A stretch of DNA of 46,052 nt from contig JAISTX010000030.1 of NCBI GenBank assembly GCA_031272365.1, positions 1 through 46,052 on the forward strand. Direction: 5' to 3'. The DNA is from Eubacteriales Family XIII. Incertae Sedis bacterium (GTDB lineage: Bacteria > Bacillota > Clostridia > Peptostreptococcales > Anaerovoracaceae). Position 1 is the stretch's first letter; every line of letters starts with the position of its first letter. Positions 25,813 to 33,412 of this stretch are shown here, piece by piece. A program made the position numbers and the translations under genes. Below the pieces are notes generated by a model that was not told where the DNA came from, searched no databases, and was given only the letters and a program-made list of their open reading frames with translations.

Positions 25813-27069
25813 ATGAATAACAATAATAACGCGCCTGCCGCCGTTGCCGAAATCAGCCGTCTTGCGAAGAAAGACAGCCTCGTATTGATGTCCGCCCCGG
25901 AGGCTGACCGGAACCACGCGCTGGAGAAGATCGCGGGGGCCCTGTGGGACGCCCGGGCGGAGATCACGGCCGCCAACGCAGAGGACCTCGCCGCGGCGGA
26001 GAAGGACGGCCTCCCCGCGCCGATCAAAAAGCGCCTGTTGTTTGACGAGAAAAAACTCGCCGACACGCTGGACGGCGTGCGCGGCGTCATTGCCCTGCGC
26101 GACCCCATCGGGCGCACCCTCCTGAAGCGCGAGCTCGACGCGGACCTGGTGCTCACGCAGGTCACCTGCCCGATCGGCGTCATCGGCGTGATCTTCGAGT
26201 CGCGCCCCGACGCGCTCGTGCAGATCGCGTCGCTCTGCCTGAAAAGCGGCAACGCCGCCATCCTCAAGGGCGGCAGCGAAGCGGCAAACACAAACCGCAT
26301 ACTATATGAAGTGATCCACAAGGCGGGCACGGATGCCGGCCTCCCGGGCGGCTTCCTGACGCTGCTCGAGACGCGCGGCGAGATCACGGAGATGCTCGCC
26401 TGCCACGAGTCGATCGACCTCATCATCCCGCGCGGCTCGAACGCGTTCGTGCGCTACATCATGGACCATTCCGAGATCCCCGTCATGGGGCATTCGGATG
26501 GGATCTGCCACGTCTACGTGGACAAGGCCGCGGACTTGGGGAAGGCCGTGCCGATCATCATCGACAGCAAGACGCAGTACGTCGCCGCCTGCAACGCGGT
26601 GGAGACCGTGCTCGTGCACAAGGACGCGGCGGAGGCGCTGCTGCCCGTGCTGGCGGAGGCGCTTTCGGCGAAGGGCGTGGAGATACGCGAGGGCGCCTAT
26701 GGAAAGGAGTACCTGGATCTCATCGTGTCAATCAAAACGGTTGATAGCATCGAAGAGGCGATCGACCACATCAACACGTACGGCTCCCACCACACGGACG
26801 CGATCCTCACGGAGGACGACCGGGCGGCCGCGCGGTTCTTCGCGGGCGTCGACTCGGCGGGCGTCTACCGCAACTGCTCGACGCGTTTTGCGGACGGGTT
26901 CCGCTACGGCTTCGGCGCGGAGGTCGGCATCAGCACCGGCAAGCTGCACGCGCGCGGCCCCGTCGGCCTCGACGGCCTCGTCACCTACAAATACGAGCTC
27001 GTCGGGAACGGGAACATCGTCGCCGACTACGCGGAGGGGCGCAAGGCATTTCATTTCCGCAATCTTTAA
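25813..27069 (+). CDS. proA: Glutamate-5-semialdehyde dehydrogenase (gamma-glutamyl phosphate reductase)
   Basis: A 418-residue aldehyde-dehydrogenase-fold enzyme that reduces gamma-glutamyl phosphate with NADPH in proline synthesis. Signature blocks are CPIGVIGVIFESRPDALVQIA, LKGGSEAANTN, IPRGSNAFV, the catalytic-Cys region QYVAACNAVETVLVH, GVYRNCSTRFADGFR and TGKLHARGPVGL. Length is normal. The ATG at 25813 follows a strong AGGAGGAGG site. proB, usually adjacent, is absent here. No clear intrinsic terminator follows, only a weak CCGCAA/TTGCGG pairing at 27057-27082. Confidence 0.95.
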   Translation: MNNNNNAPAAVAEISRLAKKDSLVLMSAPEADRNHALEKIAGALWDARAEITAANAEDLAAAEKDGLPAPIKKRLLFDEKKLADTLDGVRGVIALRDPIGRTLLKRELDADLVLTQVTCPIGVIGVIFESRPDALVQIASLCLKSGNAAILKGGSEAANTNRILYEVIHKAGTDAGLPGGFLTLLETRGEITEMLACHESIDLIIPRGSNAFVRYIMDHSEIPVMGHSDGICHVYVDKAADLGKAVPIIIDSKTQYVAACNAVETVLVHKDAAEALLPVLAEALSAKGVEIREGAYGKEYLDLIVSIKTVDSIEEAIDHINTYGSHHTDAILTEDDRAAARFFAGVDSAGVYRNCSTRFADGFRYGFGAEVGISTGKLHARGPVGLDGLVTYKYELVGNGNIVADYAEGRKAFHFRNL

Positions 27070-27090
27070 TATTTTTTTGCGGCTCAAGTA

Positions 27091-27119
27091 TTGACAAGAT
27101 TCATGTAAGATGATATTTT
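27091..27119 (+). promoter_or_regulatory. Promoter of the 27197 gene
   Basis: Consensus TTGACA (27091-27096), exactly 17 nt, then TATTTT (27114-27119) with an upstream TGa. This gives a leader of about 70 nt. One of the best-formed promoters in the window. Confidence 0.7.
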
Positions 27120-27196
27120 AATATCAATCACAGTGTTTTAGGGCGGGGGAATCCACAGCCTTTCAGGTTTTAACAGGGGGTCGGTCGGCATTAGCC

Positions 27197-27718
27197 ATGA
27201 AAAGGGTTTTTATTCATTGCCATTTCCGCAGCTCGGCGCAAGCACTAACGCTCGCGACCGCATCCGTCTTGCTTGTTTGTGTGCTTTCCTCGGCGGCAGC
27301 CGCTGTCTACGCGCAAGCCTCGCCCACGCCGGAAGAGCGGGGCGGAAGCAGCGCGGAGATTGAAGCTACCACAAAGTTTTTGTCCAAGCAGGGCCAGGAG
27401 GCCCAGCCGGAAGACGCGGTCGTCGTGATCCGCGCAGTGGAGACGAAGCCGTTCTACCCGGCGCTTGTCGGGGCAATCGCGCTTTTTGCCTTGAACACGA
27501 TACTGTATTTTGCGTTCCCGGCGTCGGCAGCGCCGGGGGCAGGGGGTGAGGCGGCAAAGCCGGCGGCCCATGGACCGCCCAAATTGTCGCTTCGGAATTC
27601 GCGCAACCTCTACACAGAGCGGGGCGTTGTGCGCGTCGAAGTGCCCAAAAAGGCGAGGAAACGCAGAAAACCTCTCCCGGCACACGACGATGTCGAATTT
27701 GCTGAAAAAATTCTGTAA
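27197..27718 (+). CDS. Membrane-anchored exported protein, unknown function
   Basis: A 173-residue protein with an N-terminal signal-like segment (hydrophobic residues about 16-38, ending VYAQA). A charged stretch of about 50 residues follows, then a second hydrophobic helix (residues about 88-108, PALVGAIALFALNTILYF). The basic tail is KKARKRRKPL. No family recognised. If the first helix is cleaved, the middle segment is extracytoplasmic and the basic tail cytoplasmic. The assigned ATG lacks a strong ribosome site. It has its own consensus promoter and lies alone between proA and the recombinase gene. Confidence 0.6.
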   Translation: MKRVFIHCHFRSSAQALTLATASVLLVCVLSSAAAAVYAQASPTPEERGGSSAEIEATTKFLSKQGQEAQPEDAVVVIRAVETKPFYPALVGAIALFALNTILYFAFPASAAPGAGGEAAKPAAHGPPKLSLRNSRNLYTERGVVRVEVPKKARKRRKPLPAHDDVEFAEKIL

Positions 27719-27723
27719 TCCTG

Positions 27724-27752
27724 TTGTAAGGGATATGTCATTGTGCTATCCT
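27724..27752 (+). promoter_or_regulatory. Promoter of the Xer-like recombinase gene
   Basis: TTGTAA (27724-27729), 17 nt, then TATCCT (27747-27752), preceded by TGc as an extended -10. The leader is about 32 nt. Confidence 0.6.
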
Positions 27753-27790
27753 TTGCATAATCGCTAGTTTTGAACGGAGAAAAGGGACGC

Positions 27791-28723
27791 ATGGAGAACA
27801 ACCTGACGAGTTTTAAAGACTATCTGCTTGACAATAACAAGCTTTCCGCGAATTCTGTAACGGCCTATTTGAGCGACCTGTCAGATTTCGAATCTTTCCT
27901 TCGGGCGAAGAACGTGGACGATTTGGCCGCCGTGTCGAAGGCGGATGTGGCGGCGTACCTGCTCGGCCTCAAGCAGTCCGGGAAAAGCGCGGCGACCGTC
28001 AACCGCAAGCTGGCCTCGATCCGGGCCTACTACAAATACCTGATCGAGAAGGGCGTCGTACAGTCGAGCCCCGCCTCTTCGGTCAAGACGCCGCGGATCT
28101 CGCGCAAGCAGATCGAATACCTGACGCTGGAGGAAGTGGACCTCCTGCTCGCCGCGCCGTCGGAAAGCGACATCGGGCGGCGTGACGTCGCGATCCTCGA
28201 GATGCTGTACGCCACGGGGCTGCGCGTCACGGAGCTCATGTACGTCAACATCGACGACGTGAACCTGCGCATGGGCTTCGTGAGCTGCGACGGCGCGCAT
28301 GGCAAGGCGCGCATCATCCCGCTGGGGCGCCCCGCGCGGGCCGCGCTGGAGAAATACATCTACGACGTGCGCCCCCATTTCCGGCGGAGCGCGCAGGACG
28401 CGGATGACACGGACGGCGGCAAGAGGCGCGGCGGCGTCCGCGACGACGGCGCGCTCTTCCTCAATTATTATGGGGAACGCATCACGCGGCAGGCTTTGTG
28501 GAAGATCATGCGGGGCTATGCGGAGAAGGCCGGCATCGACAAGAAGATCACGCCGCAGATCCTGCGCAATTCCTTCGCCGTCCATATGATCCAGAACGGG
28601 GCCGACCTCAAATCCGTGCAGGAGCTCATGGGGCACGAGGACCCGGTCGCGACGCAGGCCTACCTCGCCGTGTCAAAAAACCGGATCAAGGACGTCTACG
28701 ACAGCGCCCACCCCAGGGCGTAG
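27791..28723 (+). CDS. Xer-like tyrosine recombinase with altered active site
   Basis: A 310-residue tyrosine recombinase with an N-terminal SAM-like core-binding domain (residues 1-90) and a C-terminal catalytic domain. Visible catalytic residues are R145 (ATGLRVTEL), K172 (HGKARIIPL), R259, H282 (LMGHEDP) and nucleophile Y291 (TQAYLAV). The HxxRH motif reads Q256-I-L-R-N260, so the usual first His and the following His are both replaced. A charged insertion (about residues 200-218) precedes the C-terminal motifs. The size and absence of an adjacent element suggest a chromosomal Xer-type enzyme, but the active-site changes caution against calling it XerD. Start at 27791 behind AAAAGGGA. Confidence 0.8.
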   Translation: MENNLTSFKDYLLDNNKLSANSVTAYLSDLSDFESFLRAKNVDDLAAVSKADVAAYLLGLKQSGKSAATVNRKLASIRAYYKYLIEKGVVQSSPASSVKTPRISRKQIEYLTLEEVDLLLAAPSESDIGRRDVAILEMLYATGLRVTELMYVNIDDVNLRMGFVSCDGAHGKARIIPLGRPARAALEKYIYDVRPHFRRSAQDADDTDGGKRRGGVRDDGALFLNYYGERITRQALWKIMRGYAEKAGIDKKITPQILRNSFAVHMIQNGADLKSVQELMGHEDPVATQAYLAVSKNRIKDVYDSAHPRA

Positions 28724-28749
28724 GCAGGGGGCGGCGTTACCGTAAACCG

Positions 28750-29151
28750 CTATTTGGGGACGGTGATTTTCCGTGCGCGGGACTGCACGTCGGCGGCGGT
28801 CGGGTAGCCGTCGAGCGAATCGATCTCCGTCTCGAGCTCGATGAACGCGACCATCAAGGCGACCGTTTCCGGCTTTTCCCGCGTCATGTATTTTTTGAGC
28901 ATCGGGATGATGCGGGCCCTCCCGGCATCCCCTTTCTCCCGCAGGATGTACTCGCTTTTCGCGGCTATGAAGGAAAAGAGGAACGTCTGCTGGTCGTAAT
29001 TCCTGGCCTCCCCGAAAAGCTGCCCCAGCAGCTCGGCCGCGCGTTCGCGCTGCGGCCCTTCCCCGAACGGGAAGACGCGGTTCGAATACTCCTTCTGCTT
29101 GCGTTCACGGTCTTCTTTTGATGTAAAAGGCCACCCATCGAGCCATCCCAT
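28750..29151 (-). CDS. Small cytoplasmic protein, unknown function
   Basis: A 133-residue soluble, charged, largely helical protein without signal or membrane segment and without a recognised motif. I start it at the ATG at 29151, 7 nt after a GGAGGG site. An ATG two codons earlier is too close to that site, and a longer in-frame start at 29196 lies inside the promoter. It is transcribed divergently from the nitroreductase gene and converges on the recombinase gene. Confidence 0.65.
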   Translation of the reverse strand: MGWLDGWPFTSKEDRERKQKEYSNRVFPFGEGPQRERAAELLGQLFGEARNYDQQTFLFSFIAAKSEYILREKGDAGRARIIPMLKKYMTREKPETVALMVAFIELETEIDSLDGYPTAADVQSRARKITVPK

Positions 29152-29188
29152 TTCCATGCCCTCCAATCTGCGTGCAATACGGAAAGAG

Positions 29189-29216
29189 TATACCACATTT
29201 GCTCATGGTAAAATGA
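29189..29216. promoter_or_regulatory. Divergent extended -10 promoters
   Basis: On the minus strand, TGgTATACT (29197-29189) serves the small gene ending at 28750. On the plus strand, TGgTAAAAT (29208-29216) serves the nitroreductase gene at 29250. The two -10 boxes lie within 28 bp. Confidence 0.5.
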
Positions 29217-29249
29217 AGTGTTGCAGAGGTTACGGAAAGGAGTTTTGCT

Positions 29250-30011
29250 ATGGGTTTTGAAACACAGACGATCGAGCACCAGCTCGCGCACCGCTCGATA
29301 CGGGAATTCACGGACGAGAAGATCCCGCAGGACATGTTGGAGGCGTTCCTCGATGTCGCCAACCGCACGGCGACGAGCACGGGCATGCAAAGCTTCAGCA
29401 TCGTGCGCGTGACGGACCCGGGCATCCGCAAGCAGGTCGCGGACGTCTGCCGGCAGGAGTACGTGACGCGCGTGGCGGAGCTTTTCATCTTCATCGTCGA
29501 CGTCTACCGCAACGCGCGGATTGCGGAGGAGCGCGGCTGCACGGCGAAGAGCCGGGGCGACATGGACCGGTTCTTCCAGGGCTACGCGGACGCCATGCTT
29601 GCGGCGCAGAACCTGACGAACGCCGTGGAGTCCGCCGGGCTCGGCGCCGTCTACTTCGGCAGCATCCTGAACGACCCCGCCGCGATCGTGCGCATCCTGA
29701 AGCTGCCGGAACTGACCTTCCCGGCGGTCGGCGTCGGCTTCGGCTACCCGAACCAGGACCCCATGGCCAAGCCCCGCATGCCGGTGGCTATGAAGGTCTT
29801 CGAAAACGAGTACAAGCGGTTTGACGCCTATCTGCCGCAGATCGCGGACTACGATAAGGTGATGCAGGGCTACTACGACCTGCGCGAAAACGGCAAGCGC
29901 GCCGACAGCTTCAGCGAGCAGGTGGTGAAGCGCCTGGAAAACACGATCCCGGCGCGCGCGGAGCTCCTGCGTGTGGCACGCGCCCAGGGCTTCGACCTGG
30001 GGCTCGAGTGA
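29250..30011 (+). CDS. Nitroreductase-family NAD(P)H oxidoreductase (NfsA-like)
   Basis: A 253-residue flavoenzyme of the NfsA/FRP branch. FMN-binding features are the opening HRSIREFTDEKIP and ATSTGMQSFSIV. The core helix QNLTNAVESAGLGAVYFG and FPAVGVGFGYPNQDP are characteristic. The C-terminal part carries the NfsA-type extension that binds NADPH. It is predicted to reduce nitro compounds, quinones or flavins in the cytoplasm. Start at 29250 with an AAAGGAG site 7 nt upstream. Single-gene unit; no specific substrate inferred. Confidence 0.9.
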   Translation: MGFETQTIEHQLAHRSIREFTDEKIPQDMLEAFLDVANRTATSTGMQSFSIVRVTDPGIRKQVADVCRQEYVTRVAELFIFIVDVYRNARIAEERGCTAKSRGDMDRFFQGYADAMLAAQNLTNAVESAGLGAVYFGSILNDPAAIVRILKLPELTFPAVGVGFGYPNQDPMAKPRMPVAMKVFENEYKRFDAYLPQIADYDKVMQGYYDLRENGKRADSFSEQVVKRLENTIPARAELLRVARAQGFDLGLE

Positions 30012-30067
30012 GGCAAATCAGAAAGATTGAAAATCGGGTGCTTGTCCACACCGGGGAGAAATGACGT

Positions 30068-30119
30068 TTGACAGACATGCGCAGGGTGGTATATTGGTTA
30101 TTGTACAAGATGTTGTACA
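30068..30119 (+). promoter_or_regulatory. Promoter and YefM-type operator of the first toxin-antitoxin module
   Basis: TTGACA (30068-30073) and TGgTATATT (extended -10, box 30090-30095) form the promoter. Just downstream lie two identical TGTACA palindromes at 30102-30107 and 30114-30119, 12 bp start to start. TGTACA is the known core of YefM operators in E. coli, so autoregulation by the YefM-YoeB complex is likely. Confidence 0.75.
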
Positions 30120-30146
30120 TTACAGAGGATGCGGAGATATGGCCAA

Positions 30147-30419
30147 ATGATCGCTACAAACTATTCGAACGTGAGGAACAATCTCGCGCATTACTGCAAC
30201 AAGGCGGTGCAGGATTTCGAGACGGTCGTGATCACCAGGAAGAATGACGAAAACGTCGTGCTGATGAGCGAAGCCGAGTACAACAACCTGATGGAGAACC
30301 TGTTCGTGCGCCGGAACCCCGACGAGTACAAGGCGCTGGTGGAAACCATTCGGAAGTACGAGGCGGGCAAGGCGAAAGTCGTGAAGCGTACGCTCGACCA
30401 GCTTGAGGGTGACGAATGA
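30147..30419 (+). CDS. YefM/Phd-family antitoxin (first module)
   Basis: A 90-residue antitoxin. The N-terminal Phd/YefM fold starts MIATNYSNVRNNLAHYCNK and contains the conserved VVITRKNDENVVLMSEAEYN. The acidic, flexible C-terminus should wrap the toxin. The start at 30147 follows GGAGAT. It is encoded upstream of, and overlaps by 4 nt, the YoeB toxin gene, as usual. It probably represses its own promoter through the TGTACA sites at 30102-30119. Confidence 0.88.
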   Translation: MIATNYSNVRNNLAHYCNKAVQDFETVVITRKNDENVVLMSEAEYNNLMENLFVRRNPDEYKALVETIRKYEAGKAKVVKRTLDQLEGDE

Positions 30420-30886
30420 GCAACATCGTGTTCGTGCCGGAGGCGAGGGACGAGTACCAGGAGTGGGTCGCCGAGAACAACAGGCAGGTCTTGAAGAAAA
30501 TCCGGGCGCTCGTCGCCGACATCCTGCGCAACGGCCACGAGGGGATCGGCAAGCCGGAGCCGCTGACCGGCGATCTGTCCGGATGGTGGAGCCGAAGGAT
30601 CACGGACGAGCACCGGCTGATCTACAAGGTGGAGGATGGAGATATAGTCGTTGCCAAGTGCCGCAGGCACTACAACTACTTTGGTGGGAAAGATGCGCAG
30701 AGAATTGTATCCACGCCTTCGTTATCACTTCAAGAAGGGAAGACGAATGAAAAGGCAACTATATTTTGTACTTATCCTCGTATTGATACTGATGTCTACG
30801 ACAAGGGCGGCCTTTGCCGACGTCTTACCGTCCATGTTGACGGAGGACGGGTTATCCAGGGCGATAGATGGCTACTTAGCCGATAA
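30416..30886 (+). CDS. YoeB-family mRNA interferase with C-terminal read-through extension
   Basis: Residues 1-86 are a complete YoeB toxin, a ribosome-dependent RNase. The catalytic residues are in place: E48, R67, H85 and Y86 (KCRRHY). Normal YoeB proteins are about 84-90 residues and stop within a few residues of the HY pair. Here the frame continues for another 70 residues of non-family sequence, ending at 30886. That tail overlaps the downstream serine hydrolase start (30747) by 140 nt in a different frame. I infer that the natural stop codon was lost when foreign DNA joined the gene. Whether the extended toxin is active is unknown. Confidence 0.8.
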   Translation: MSNIVFVPEARDEYQEWVAENNRQVLKKIRALVADILRNGHEGIGKPEPLTGDLSGWWSRRITDEHRLIYKVEDGDIVVAKCRRHYNYFGGKDAQRIVSTPSLSLQEGKTNEKATIFCTYPRIDTDVYDKGGLCRRLTVHVDGGRVIQGDRWLLSR

Positions 30887-32603
30887 TAAGGAAGACATCG
30901 CAGCCATTTCCGTTGCCGTGTTCACGAAAAGGGAAATACTCTATGAAAATACCTATGGCTATATAGACATTGCGAAGGGGCTTGAGAATGAGAAAGACGC
31001 CGTCTTAGAATGGGGATCCGTGACGAAACTTCTCGTCTGGGTCAGCGTGATGCAACTGGTGGAACGGGGGCAGATTGACTTGGACAAGGATATTCGGGAC
31101 TACCTGCCGGACGGGTTTCTGAGGAAGCTGAAGTACGATGAGAAGATTACGCTCGTCCACCTGATGAATCACACCGCCGGTTTTCAGGAGGCGTCTGCCT
31201 ATTTCAACGAAGAAACCGACTCCGCTGACCTGCTTTCCCTGGAAGAGTGCCTGAGGCTCAGCGAACCCATGCAAATATTCCGTCCGGGAGAGACTTCCGC
31301 TTACAGCAACTGGGGGGCGGCACTCGCCGGATACATCGTCGAGCGCGTCTCCGGGAAGCCGTTTTATGAATACGTCCACGAAAACATCTTTGCGGTGCTC
31401 GGCATGGAACATACGGCTCTGAATGCCGACTTGTCCGACAACACGTGGGTGCAAAAGCAACGCCAAAATGTCCATTGTTACGGTCCTGAACTCGAGGATA
31501 TGGGGCTTTGCATCTCATTCATCCCCGCGTATCCTTGCGGATCCGCCACCGGAACAATCGGTGACTTGACACTCTTCGCCCAGGCGCTTCTCCCCGACGA
31601 TGCAGGAGGCAGTCCTCTGTTTGACTCCCCTCAAACACTTACTGCGCTTTATACGCCGACGTTGTACTATCCGGACGGGAATACCGTCAACAACCGGCAC
31701 GGTTTCTGGGAAAGAATCGCCTATGTCGACGTATTCGGCCATGACGGGGGTACGACCGGGATGTCTGCGACACTTATGATAAACCCGACCGAGGGTATCG
31801 GATACGTCGCATTCACGAATTCGTTTGCCGATCTAGGCAGCTTAGCGCCGATGGTTTTCAAGTCAAGAACCTTTCCCGAAGGCACGACACTGACTCCAGA
31901 GGAATACGAGCGCTTTGCCGGCGTCTATGCGGATACACGAGGAATATGGGCGGGATTCTTGAAAGCCGACAAATTTCTCGGAGGGAATATTATCAAGATA
32001 TCCTCGGACGGAAAAACCGTGTCGACAGACAGCACTATGTGGCAGGGTGCTACAATCAAGAAGATTGAAGAAAATATATACCTTGTCGTCAATGAAGAAG
32101 CGGAATTCTCTGAAATCGTGTTTGCCACCTTTGACGAGACGGGCACCGCGAAGACGATCTATTTCGCGGGGGAATCGATAAGAGTCGACAAAACTACCTA
32201 TGCGGTCGAGTCCATTCTCTTCGCCCTGTTCATCGGTTCCCTCATCTTGAGTGCCCTCATGCTGATTGCCTGGGTTGTCGGCCTGCTGCGAAAAAAGCGC
32301 TTTCCGTTTAGCAAAGCACGACTTTCCGTATATTTGACGACAGTCTTGACCCTACTACCGACTGTTTACCTGCAAAGTGGTGCCTGGGTGGGCACTTCGT
32401 ATTCTGGCTTAGTATGCTTATGTCTGATCTACCTCCTCGCGGCGATCGTTGCTCTTTTGTATATTGTCTTTCTCTTTATAAAGTGGTCAAAGACCGAAAC
32501 GACAAAATGGGAGCGCGCCTACCTCATCACAACCGGAATCACGGGACTTATCGTCGCCTTCAATATATTCTATTGGCAGATCTGGATGTTCTGGCTATAT
32601 TGA
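30747..32603 (+). CDS. Beta-lactamase-family serine hydrolase with C-terminal membrane domain
   Basis: A 618-residue protein. A signal peptide (residues 1-25, ending AAFADV) leads to a class C beta-lactamase/penicillin-binding-like domain with nucleophile S91-V-T-K94 and Y186-S-N188. After about residue 480 come four hydrophobic helices, so the enzyme is extracytoplasmic but membrane-held. Such proteins are usually peptidases or esterases; resistance should not be assumed. The start at 30747 has AAGGGAAG upstream. The gene is visibly more AT-rich than its surroundings and sits between two toxin-antitoxin modules, which suggests transfer. Its 5' end overlaps the extended YoeB frame. Confidence 0.85.
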   Translation: MKRQLYFVLILVLILMSTTRAAFADVLPSMLTEDGLSRAIDGYLADNKEDIAAISVAVFTKREILYENTYGYIDIAKGLENEKDAVLEWGSVTKLLVWVSVMQLVERGQIDLDKDIRDYLPDGFLRKLKYDEKITLVHLMNHTAGFQEASAYFNEETDSADLLSLEECLRLSEPMQIFRPGETSAYSNWGAALAGYIVERVSGKPFYEYVHENIFAVLGMEHTALNADLSDNTWVQKQRQNVHCYGPELEDMGLCISFIPAYPCGSATGTIGDLTLFAQALLPDDAGGSPLFDSPQTLTALYTPTLYYPDGNTVNNRHGFWERIAYVDVFGHDGGTTGMSATLMINPTEGIGYVAFTNSFADLGSLAPMVFKSRTFPEGTTLTPEEYERFAGVYADTRGIWAGFLKADKFLGGNIIKISSDGKTVSTDSTMWQGATIKKIEENIYLVVNEEAEFSEIVFATFDETGTAKTIYFAGESIRVDKTTYAVESILFALFIGSLILSALMLIAWVVGLLRKKRFPFSKARLSVYLTTVLTLLPTVYLQSGAWVGTSYSGLVCLCLIYLLAAIVALLYIVFLFIKWSKTETTKWERAYLITTGITGLIVAFNIFYWQIWMFWLY

Positions 32604-32655
32604 GCTAGGCCCAACGAGAGGTGACTTGATGAATCTATCTGGAATGATGATGGAC

Positions 32656-32691
32656 TTGACAAGCAAATATTTATGCACTAAATTATGTACA
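32656..32691 (+). promoter_or_regulatory. Promoter and YefM-type operator of the second toxin-antitoxin module
   Basis: TTGACA (32656-32661), 17 nt, TAAATT (32679-32684). A full TGTACA palindrome at 32686-32691 is preceded by a degenerate TGCACT at 32674-32679, again 12 bp start to start as at the first module. Autoregulation is likely. Confidence 0.7.
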
Positions 32692-32723
32692 TAAATACAT
32701 ACTTGCACACAAAGGAGGATGCT

Positions 32724-32981
32724 ATGGTTGCATTGAGGACTGTGGATATACGCAACGACTTTAAGAGGGTCAGCGAGATCGTGACGGCCGGCGAGCCGGT
32801 GTTGATCGCGCGCCCGCACAACGACAACCTCGTGGTGCTTTCGGAGCGGGCGTATAACGAAATGGCGCGGGCGCAGCGCAACGCGGAGTATACCGCAAAA
32901 ATTGAGCAGTCCGTACAGCAGATAAGAGAAGGGAAGGTCGTCGTCAAGACGATGGAAGAGCTCGAGGCAATGGCTGAATGA
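32724..32981 (+). CDS. YefM/Phd-family antitoxin (second module)
   Basis: An 85-residue antitoxin with the family pattern VDIRNDFKRVSEIVTAGEPV and NLVVLSERAYNEM, and an acidic C-terminus (MEELEAMAE). It is clearly diverged from the first-module antitoxin, so this is not a recent tandem copy. The start at 32724 has a strong AAAGGAGG site; an upstream in-frame ATG at 32685 lies within the operator. Its end overlaps the toxin gene by 4 nt. Confidence 0.88.
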   Translation: MVALRTVDIRNDFKRVSEIVTAGEPVLIARPHNDNLVVLSERAYNEMARAQRNAEYTAKIEQSVQQIREGKVVVKTMEELEAMAE

Positions 32982-33241
32982 ATGTGATATTCTCGGAAGC
33001 CGCTTGGCGCGAGTATGTCGATTGGCAGGGCGAAGACAGGAAGACACTAAAAAGTATCAACAAGTTAATTCAGAGCATCATGAACGACGGGCTGCTCGGC
33101 GGTCTTGGAAAACCGGAGCGCCTGAAACATATCGATGGATATAGTCGCCGCATTGATGACAAAAATCGTCTGCTCTACGCTGCACAGTCCGATGGATCCG
33201 TCGAGATTATTTCCTGTAAAGGGCATTATGAGGATCAGTGA
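32978..33241 (+). CDS. YoeB-family mRNA interferase (second module)
   Basis: An 87-residue toxin of normal length with E47, R64, H83 and Y84 (CKGHYEDQ) in the positions used for ribosome-dependent mRNA cleavage. Translation is coupled to the antitoxin through an ATGA overlap. A bidirectional terminator follows at 33269-33301. In contrast to the first-module toxin, the stop directly follows the HY pair, which shows what the normal end looks like. Confidence 0.92.
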   Translation: MNVIFSEAAWREYVDWQGEDRKTLKSINKLIQSIMNDGLLGGLGKPERLKHIDGYSRRIDDKNRLLYAAQSDGSVEIISCKGHYEDQ

Positions 33242-33268
33242 AAGGAACTGAATAAGCACAAAAGACAA

Positions 33269-33301
33269 AAAACCGCAGAACCTTTGAAATCCCGCGGTTT
33301 T
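33269..33301. terminator. Bidirectional terminator between yoeB and tRNA-Pro
   Basis: AAAACCGC (33269-33276) and GCGGTTTT (33294-33301) form a stem that is flanked by T runs in either direction. It can end the toxin operon on the plus strand and the tRNA on the minus strand. Confidence 0.8.
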
Positions 33302-33304
33302 GAG

Positions 33305-33381
33305 TGGTCGAGGTGGCGGGATTCGAACCCACGGCCTCTGCGTCCCGAACGCAGCGCTCTACCAAGCTGAGCCACACCTCG
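33305..33381 (-). tRNA. tRNA-Pro (CGG)
   Basis: The minus strand folds as a complete tRNA. The acceptor CGAGGTG pairs with CACCTCG, the D arm is GCTCAGCTTGGTAGAGC, and the anticodon stem-loop is CTGCG-TTCGGGA-CGCAG with anticodon CGG. The T arm contains GGTTCGAATCC. The encoded CCA end is at 33307-33305. No gene is integrated into its 3' end; the second toxin-antitoxin module lies just beyond it. Confidence 0.95.
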
Positions 33382-33390
33382 ACAACAAAA

Positions 33391-33400
33391 TGGTATTATA
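33391..33400. promoter_or_regulatory. Overlapping divergent -10 boxes
   Basis: The plus strand has TGgTATTAT (33391-33399) for the esterase gene at 33413. The minus strand has TATAAT at about 33400-33395 for tRNA-Pro. The boxes share bases, so the two promoters should exclude one another. The esterase leader would be only about 7 nt and lacks a ribosome site. Confidence 0.55.
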
Positions 33401-33412
33401 CAGTAGTGAAAC

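Noticed and set aside
23599-27069. A 1156-codon open frame on the plus strand across nnrD and mgtE
   Set aside because: Only the last 418 codons (proA) show family-like sequence, and a strong ribosome site precedes 25813. The rest is antisense to two conserved genes and is a GC-rich shadow frame.
27057-27082. Rho-independent terminator after proA
   Set aside because: CCGCAA and TTGCGG could pair, but the loop is 14 nt, the T run is inside the loop and no T run follows the stem.
30747-32603. Antibiotic-resistance beta-lactamase
   Set aside because: SxxK and YxN motifs are shared with many esterases and peptidases, and the four C-terminal membrane helices are not typical of resistance enzymes. 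Only the family level is supported.
33305-33381. tRNA-Pro as an attachment site of an integrated element
   Set aside because: No repeat of the tRNA 3' end and no adjacent integrase. The Xer-like gene is 4.6 kb away and resembles a chromosomal type.
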